Source of the DNA: Kalaharituber pfeilii
Taxonomy: Eukaryota > Ascomycota > Pezizomycetes > Pezizales > Pezizaceae
Assembly (NCBI GenBank): GCA_015179045.1
Contig: WHUZ01000062.1
Coordinates: 124,001-188,000, forward strand
Length of the DNA: 64,000 nucleotides
Reading direction: 5' to 3'
Shown here: piece by piece, positions 58,577 to 64,000 of the stretch
Numbering within the stretch: position 1 is the first letter of the stretch
How the letters are laid out: every line of letters begins with the position of its first letter
Notes under the pieces: model-generated
What the model was told of the DNA's origin: nothing
The model's database searches: none
What the model saw: the letters and a program-made list of their open reading frames with translations, nothing else
Position numbers and translations under genes: made by a program

Positions 58577-58641
58577 TTTTTTTTTCTTTTTTTTGTTAGC
58601 ACGTAACCCCGCTTATCGTTATTTGCTATGGCAGGGCCATT
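58577..58641 (-). mobile_element. Ultra-short type-2 retroposed tail
   Basis: A 65-bp insert with poly-T on the left and TATGGCAGGG on the right. The TSD is GAGGAAGA (58569-58576, 58642-58649). Confidence 0.8.
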
Positions 58642-58649
58642 GAGGAAGA

Positions 58650-59209
58650 GATGAGAGTGGTGAAGAGGCTAACGACTGTGGTTGGATGGGCGGCGAGCCT
58701 TTTGGGTGGAAGAGGGGACGGGGAAAGAGAATAATGAAGGTGATGACCTGTGACGGTACTCGAGGGTGCTGAGGGTATGGTCAGACGAGCAAAGGAGGCG
58801 ATGGGGGAGACGAGCTCGTGATGGCAGTGGTTTGACGAAGCAGCATCAATTCCAGTGCATTACACAGTGGGAGGAGGCGGTCAGGATCGGAATAAGAGGT
58901 AAGTCTGATATTATTTTCTGTAATCCCTTCTTACCCGTATTAATTCGCGAGTAAGGCAGTACTAGACGGTAGGATATATCCGTTTGTAAGACAATCAAGC
59001 ATGATGTAAATTATGTCATTATCAGTGGCTCACTAGTAAGATAGTAATGTGACTTCAGCGAGGCAACCAGCTGAATACAAGTACCTTATGTATTTTCACC
59101 GTGAGGCAACAAGTAGCTAAGGTAGGCAGGGCAGTCAAGTTGAAGCATGTAATGTAGTTCCTTGAATAAGACAGTACTCACTCTTAAGAAAGTGTGGACG
59201 ACCTCAACT
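58650..59209. other. Unassigned sequence left of LINE-B
   Basis: No convincing gene. Possibly degraded LINE-B sequence. Phrases such as GGATGGGCGGCGAG have no clear match elsewhere in the window. Confidence 0.4.
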
Positions 59210-59311
59210 GTGTCATAGTAAACGGATTGGAGAGAAGATAGCAGGGATAGCACGGGAGGTAGCTCAGGCCCATGAGCTGCCACTTGAGACCTCGAAGGAG
59301 GAGATCCTAGT

Positions 59312-59835
59312 CAATGAATCCAACAGGCTGAGATCTGCATTGGACTGAAACCGCCTGGACCAGCCTGGACCGGCCTGGACCGGCCTGATCCACATGAATC
59401 AGGCCAACCAGGCCAGTCCAGGCCAATCAGGCCGGTCCAGGCCATTCAGGCCGGTTCAGGCCAATTAAACGAATCACTCCACAGCTATCCAGGTGAATTG
59501 AGGCCAGCATGTACCAGATTGTTTGAGTATTTAAATGAGTAGAATCTCCCATATGTCTAGAGTTTTAAACAGCAGCAGTCTACGACTTTTGTCAAGTATG
59601 TATCACACTTTGTATTCAAGTATATATACTAAGAAATATTTTAGAAATGATGGACCTTCCAGATAATACAACAGACTGGACTCAATTCTTCGATGATGAT
59701 ACCTGATGCGCAACTGTCAATTACTGATAGTGGAAATATCCAGGACTATTAAAATCTAATTCACCTGGGTTAAATTCCAAAATCGCTTGAATTTACGTAA
59801 ATGGCGTGGCCTGGCCTGGCCTGTTGGATTCATTG
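59312..59835. mobile_element. hAT-type MITE, 8-bp TSD
   Basis: Inverted ends CAATGAATCCAACAGGC with an 8-bp TSD ATCCTAGT (59304-59311, 59836-59843). Removing it rejoins the LINE-B frame (E-E-I-L-V-I-G). The 524-bp interior has a GGCC-rich dyad minisatellite and no transposase. Confidence 0.92.
59348..59470. repeat. CCTGGACCGG / CCAGGCCGGT dyad minisatellite
   Basis: Left half: CCTGGACCAGCCTGGACCGG-type units. Right half, after a short AT spacer (CACATGAATCAGG), inverted units such as CAGGCCGGTCCAGGCCATTC. The whole can fold into a long GC-rich hairpin near the left end of the MITE; GGCCTGGCCTGGCC occurs at the right end too. Confidence 0.8.
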
Positions 59836-60500
59836 ATCCTAGTCATTGGGAAGAAGGCCAAGAAGAGAGCAGACGTTGAGAGGAGTAAGTGGCTAGGAAT
59901 AATGTGCGATAGCACCCTCGAATTCGACCATCATAGGAAAAGCCGGATTGACAAAGCTAGAAAACCACTGGGTACGTTATCCGGATTGGGAAAATCACAG
60001 TGGGGCATGAGCCCATTATCATGGCGAAAAGCATACACCGGCATGGTGAGAGCAGTGGCCTTGTGGGGCTCCGAGATCGGGTGGAGAGGCCAGAAACAAT
60101 GGAGAGAGGAGTTCGAGAGGTTGCAATATCAGGCACTTCGCAAATGCACTGGTGCAGTCCAAGGAGCAGCCAGAGCAAAGGTTGAGGCCATTGATGGTGT
60201 AGAGAGCATAGCGACAATCCTCGATCAGGGCCAAGCAAGGTGCGCACTGAGGGAAGTAAGGGACCCCACATGGGGATAGAGGGCAATGAGAAGGCAGATG
60301 AGAGGGCCAAAGAGGGGGCCAGGTCACCCAGGTGTATGAGGTACGATGGGCAGGCCACTGAGGGCGGGCTGCGTCAGGAGTTAGTTCGAAAAAACGAAGG
60401 AGGAGAGCGAGTGAGCGGGGTTTGGGAAGGGGAAATTTGTGAAATGGGTAGGAGAGCAGTCACAAATTACCCATGGCTGCGGGCTGGAAAGGCGGAGCTA

Positions 60501-61756
60501 CGGAACCTCTCCGGACAGGCAGATTCTGCCTGCCGCCCCCGGACCTCATCAGGCGATAAACTTTACGCCATGACACTGTGACACAGGTACCAACATTGTG
60601 GGGTAGGTAGATCAAATGTTGGTACTTGTTACCAGCATTTAGTGATGCAAAATAGAGGCTGGGCATAGTCCGTGCGAGAGGTCAGTGACCTGGTGTGGCA
60701 ACAGGGTATCTTCTCTGTTGAGAGGACAGTTTTGTAGGGAAAACAGCAGCGTTTCTCTTGGGGGCCTTGGTAAATAGCAATGTACCTACAGCCTTTCAAC
60801 CAACGCATGCTATTACAGCAACAAATGCTGGTAATGAGTAGTATTACTTACTGTACCAATACACGCTTCCATGTCACAACAAGCTTGGACCATTGTTTGA
60901 ATTGCAGACACCAATTCCAATCACTTTAATTCATCCTAGATGGCTATTAACTACATCAACCGAACCTACAGCGTCAATGTCTCAAGCTGCCGGATTGTGA
61001 TCATTGAATATTGACTCATGGCCAAACGGCGCCAGCTGGATTCTCAACTTCACATATTGTAGTGAGGTAACATATTTTTTTTTTTGTCTCTGCGATAGGA
61101 TTGTAGCTTGTATGCGGAACAAAATTATTTAAACAGAGCAATGTCATGCCAATCTTTCTAGCGAAGAATTCAAACCTGTAAAGCAGCGTAGCTCACCCAG
61201 CAGTTTCAAAATTGTCAGGCTTTGCAGGATATCCTGAACCTTTTACTACATACACCTGCACCTCAATTGCACACCCTCAAAATGCTCTGCACTGCAAATG
61301 AATAAGCTCTTGTGCATCTGGAGTAGTGTACTCCAAATGTAACATCCTACGAGCATGAGACAGCGCAAGACGAAGCCTACTAGCAGTGACCGGAACTGAT
61401 GAGCAAGTAATATGACAGGGTGAGGTACTACAGGAAACCCAAAATTTCATTTTTGTTTCTTCATCTGCTCATTAATTCAGATCTATTTTTCCATTTTTCA
61501 TTTTTTACTTAATTGAGTAAAAATGCATTCAAACTAGTAGATCACAGCATGGGCCGACATTTGGTAGCCAGTGGGCACGGTACGCACTTACGTCACTAGT
61601 CCACTTTAAAACTTGTCTTGCCCTATGCCTGTACCAACAACTGATCATACCTACCCCACAATGTTGGTACCTGTGTCACAGTGTCATGGCGTAAAGTTTA
61701 TCGTCTGATGAGGTCCTGGAGCGGCAGGCAGAATCTGCCTGTCCGGAGAGGTTCCG
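60501..61756. mobile_element. TIR element family I, copy 3 (no TSD)
   Basis: 1256 bp, same length as copy 2 and collinear in inverse orientation; the ends are intact. Flanks differ: LINE-B frame on the left (K-G-G-A), unrelated sequence on the right; 9-mers GCGGAGCTA and ATGAACAAC do not match. It carries the empty site for Helitron A. Confidence 0.9.
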
Positions 61757-61869
61757 ATGAACAACCTTCTCCTCTCTTCATTTCGCACTCGCACTCGCAT
61801 TTGGTCGTACGTTCGTTCCGCCAGTTCTCACCGCTCCGGTCCATCGCAAGGCAGTAGTTGATACTATCT

Positions 61870-62100
61870 GTCTATCTTACAGTGGAAGCAAGAAGGCGTG
61901 GAGGGCGACCCGGTCGAGTACTAGCTTGCCTGCCTCGATTGGGGTAGCCGGGGACGCAGGGCACTGGGTGCTCAAGGTGTGTATGTAGATTCCGTAGTTA
62001 GTTGTTCCAAACCTGACCCGGGTATATGGGTCCCTGCTATAGGCTGGTAGCCTGTATGCGGGGTTACGTGACTCAAAAAAAAAAAAAAAAAAAAAAAAAA
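61870..62100 (+). mobile_element. LINE-B copy 2, 3' end
   Basis: ORF2 end W-K-Q-E-G-V-E-G-D-P-V-E, then the 3' region with GACCCGGGTATATGGGTCCC, hairpin AGGCTGGTAGCCT, TATGCGGGGTTACGTGACTC and poly-A (to 62100). Confidence 0.85.
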
Positions 62101-63378
62101 GGGACCCTACAGGGGTAGGGGACCTGTGGTCCAAAAGCTTCAGAGGAGTGGAACCCTCAGATCCAGACAGGGAAGGTGAGAAGGGCAGAGATTGGAGGGA
62201 CTTTAGCCTAGGGTGTGCAATAGATAAAAATGATGGGTTTGAGTCAGTAGCTGGAAAGATCACCGGCACTCTTGAGGTCGATGAAGAGGAGAAAGTCTCC
62301 TGGGGACGTGATGTACACCCACTCAGGGCAGAAATTGAGGTCATTGACCTCAAGCTGGGCAAGAAGGATGCCCCAGCCAAGTGGGAACAGGCCCTCAACA
62401 AAGCCAAGGGGGATTCGGTAGCCATCTTGACAGATCGCAGCCGCAGTGAGGAAGGAGGAGTTAAAGGTGGATGGTGGTGGAGGCAGGTGGTAGCAGGTGA
62501 GTCAGAAGGATCCTGATGGGTAGGCACAAAAGCCACCGTGTGGGATGGAGAGGTCGCAGGTATGAGAGGTGCCCTCGAAGCGGTTGACGGCAGAGCGAAG
62601 GTGTTGCTGCTTGCAGATTCTCAGGCAGCAATCAGCGCCGTTAAGACAGCAGGAAAACAGGAAAAGCGAGGACTGCAGGCCTGGCATGTGTGGTAGAGCT
62701 CGTAGCAGAAAGGCGGCGAAGGCTGAGGGACACCGGGGCTGTGAAGCTTGCATGGATCAAGGCCCATGTAGGGATAGAGGGCAATGAGAAGACAGACGAG
62801 AGGGCCAAAGATGGAGCCAGATGCATGAGGTATGATGGGCAAACCACAGAAGGAGGTCTGCATCAAGAGTTAGTTAGAAAGAGGAAGGAGGAGAAAGAAC
62901 GAGCTGGTTTTGGAAAGGGAAAATTTGTGACATGGTGCAGGAGAACCCGCACCAACCACACCTGGTTGCGGACTGGAAAGGGCGGAGCTATGTTGAGGAG
63001 GAGAATCAGTGGGGAGAAGGCGTAATGCACCTGTGGGGAGCCTTGGAGTGCTGAGGATGTGGTGTTCGAATGTGGCGAGCTGGAGCGGCCCAAGAGAAAG
63101 AAGGAGAGTGGTGAGGTGGTCACCTGGCAGTACTGGGAGGACTTAGAGGAGAAAGGGTGGAAGCAGGAGGAGGTAGAGGGCAACCCAGTCGAGGTATGGT
63201 TCGCCAGCCTCGATCCGGGGTAGCTGAAGGGCCGGAGGGCACGCTGGGTACCCGAATTGTGTACGTAGAATAGATAGGTAGATGCTTTAACTTGACCCGG
63301 GTATATGGGTCCCTGCCAAAGGCTGGCAGCCTGTATGCGGGATTATGTGACCCAAAAAAAAAAAAAAAAAAAAAAAAA
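62101..63378 (+). mobile_element. LINE-B copy 3, RNase H region degraded
   Basis: Pieces in order: W-R-D-F-S-L-G-C-A-I-D-K, K-W-E-Q-A-L-N-K-A-K, I-L-T-D-R-S-R (first RNase H Asp), M-R-G-A-L-E-A, L-L-A-D-S-Q-A-A-I (third acidic site), K-A-H-V-G-I-E-G-N-E-K-T-D. Several frameshifts and stops occur between 62516 and 62760. The 3' end has hairpin AGGCTGGCAGCCT, TATGCGGGATTATGTGACCC and poly-A. Confidence 0.83.
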
Positions 63379-64000
63379 TTCTTAAAGTATCGCGAATAAA
63401 ACAGTATTCTTGAGGGCTACCGGACTGCACGTCTGGCCATAAGGGGAGTTAGAAGGGTCCCGGTGGGTTGGCACCAAAGCCACTGCGTGGGATGGTGACG
63501 TCGCAAGTATGAGAGGTGCCCTTGAAGCTGTTGATGGCAGGGCGAAGGTGTTACTGCTTGCAGACTCTCAAGCAGCCATCAGTGCAGTCAAGAGAGCGGG
63601 AGAAACAGGCAAGGCGAGGACTGCGGATCTAGCAAGGGTGGTAGAGCTCACGGCGGAAAGGCGGCGAAGGCTGAGGGATGCTGGCGCAGTGAAGTTTGCA
63701 CGGGTCAAGGCCCACGTAGGGATAGAGTGCAATGAGAAGGCAGATGAGAAGGCCAAAGAGGAGGCTAAGTGCATGAGGTACGATGGGCAGGCCACTGAGG
63801 GCGGGCTGCACCAGGAGTTAGTTCGAAGGAGAAAGGAGGAGAGGGAGCGACCTAGGTTTGGGAAGGGTAAGATTGTAAAATGGGGGCAGGAGAGCACTTA
63901 CAAATTGCACCTGGCTGCTGACTGGGAAGGGCGAAGCCATGTGGAGGAGGGGGTGGTGAGGAGGCGAAATGCACTTGTGGAGAGGCCGGTCGAGGTATGG
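63379..64000 (+). mobile_element. LINE-B copy 4, open RNase H, cut by window end
   Basis: From ATG 63509 the frame is open to the window edge. It covers M-R-G-A-L-E-A (second acidic site), L-L-L-A-D-S-Q-A-A-I, K-A-H-V-G-I-E-C-N-E-K-A-D-E-K-A (note Cys for the usual Gly) and the following Q-E-L-V-R-R-R linker. The first RNase H Asp lies outside the readable part. Better preserved than copies 1-3. Confidence 0.8.

Larger units (their letters stand above)
59210..60500 (+). mobile_element. LINE-B copy 1 (RT thumb, internally deleted)
   Basis: Reading K-R-I-G-E-K-I-A-G-I-A-R-E-V-A-Q-A-H-E-L continues, across a MITE, into I-G-K-K-A-K-K-R-A-D-V-E-R-S-K-W-L-G-I-M, the C-terminal reverse-transcriptase/thumb region. 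Near 60264 it jumps to the RNase H end H-M-G-I-E-G-N-E-K-A-D-E-R-A, so the front of RNase H is deleted. The right end is a TIR family I element. Confidence 0.8.

Noticed and set aside
1..64000. tRNA, rRNA or spliceosomal RNA genes
   Set aside because: None recognised by eye on either strand; a covariance-model scan would be needed to exclude them.

Overview
The window looks like a repeat-rich accessory region of a filamentous ascomycete (Pezizomycotina-type) genome. The evidence is short GT-AG introns of about 55-75 bases with CTAAC-like branch points, STAND/NACHT-ankyrin (NLR-like) genes, Tad1-like LINEs carrying RNase H, and fungal-type non-autonomous DNA transposons. I cannot name the species. 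Only four protein genes look structurally sound or nearly so; most of the rest is layered transposable-element (TE) sequence and the genes it has broken.

Layout. (1) 565-12207 and 24787-33499 are two direct copies of one segment. Each carries an NLR-like gene (898-5495 and 25122-30480; 13 versus 20 ankyrin repeats) and the same 3' flank. The left copy additionally holds a gag-only LINE derivative (5666-6295) and a 3.04-kb block with an intact four-exon minus-strand gene (10370-8946); neither is in the right copy. (2) 12191-19646 is a large Q-rich gene destroyed by a LINE, a one-base frameshift and a 4.2-kb nested DNA transposon that itself contains a Helitron. (3) 19647-24786 holds a Tc1/mariner relic, a 72-bp palindrome and a TIR element with a 9-bp target duplication. 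(4) 34451-35780 is a two-exon MBD4-like DNA glycosylase gene, followed by about 4.6 kb without recognisable genes. (5) 40.6-43.8 kb is a GH95 alpha-fucosidase pseudogene cut by three insertions. (6) 43762-49799 is a 6-kb TIR element filled with a solo LTR, retroposed tails, a long foldback element, a Helitron and a small TA-flanked MITE. (7) 49800-55800 is a minus-strand LINE gag, itself the target of a three-level nest of plus-strand LINEs. (8) 55.8-64 kb is a satellite array, LINE ends, a foldback half-copy, an 8-bp-TSD MITE and four copies of a second LINE.

How the parts relate. Target-site duplications (TSDs) and empty sites let most insertions be ordered in time. At least nine insertions are only about 38-69 bp long (3' hairpin plus poly-A) and are flanked by clean 8-14 bp TSDs. 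Six of them begin at almost the same base of their source, so they may be a discrete ultra-short retroposon rather than random truncations. Two TIR elements without TSDs join unrelated flanks, which marks probable TE-mediated rearrangements. The Helitron ends satisfy the textbook rules, and one insertion is confirmed by an empty site in a sister element.

Limits. Splice models are mine, checked by reading-frame phase only. Family names rest on motifs read by eye, without database searches.
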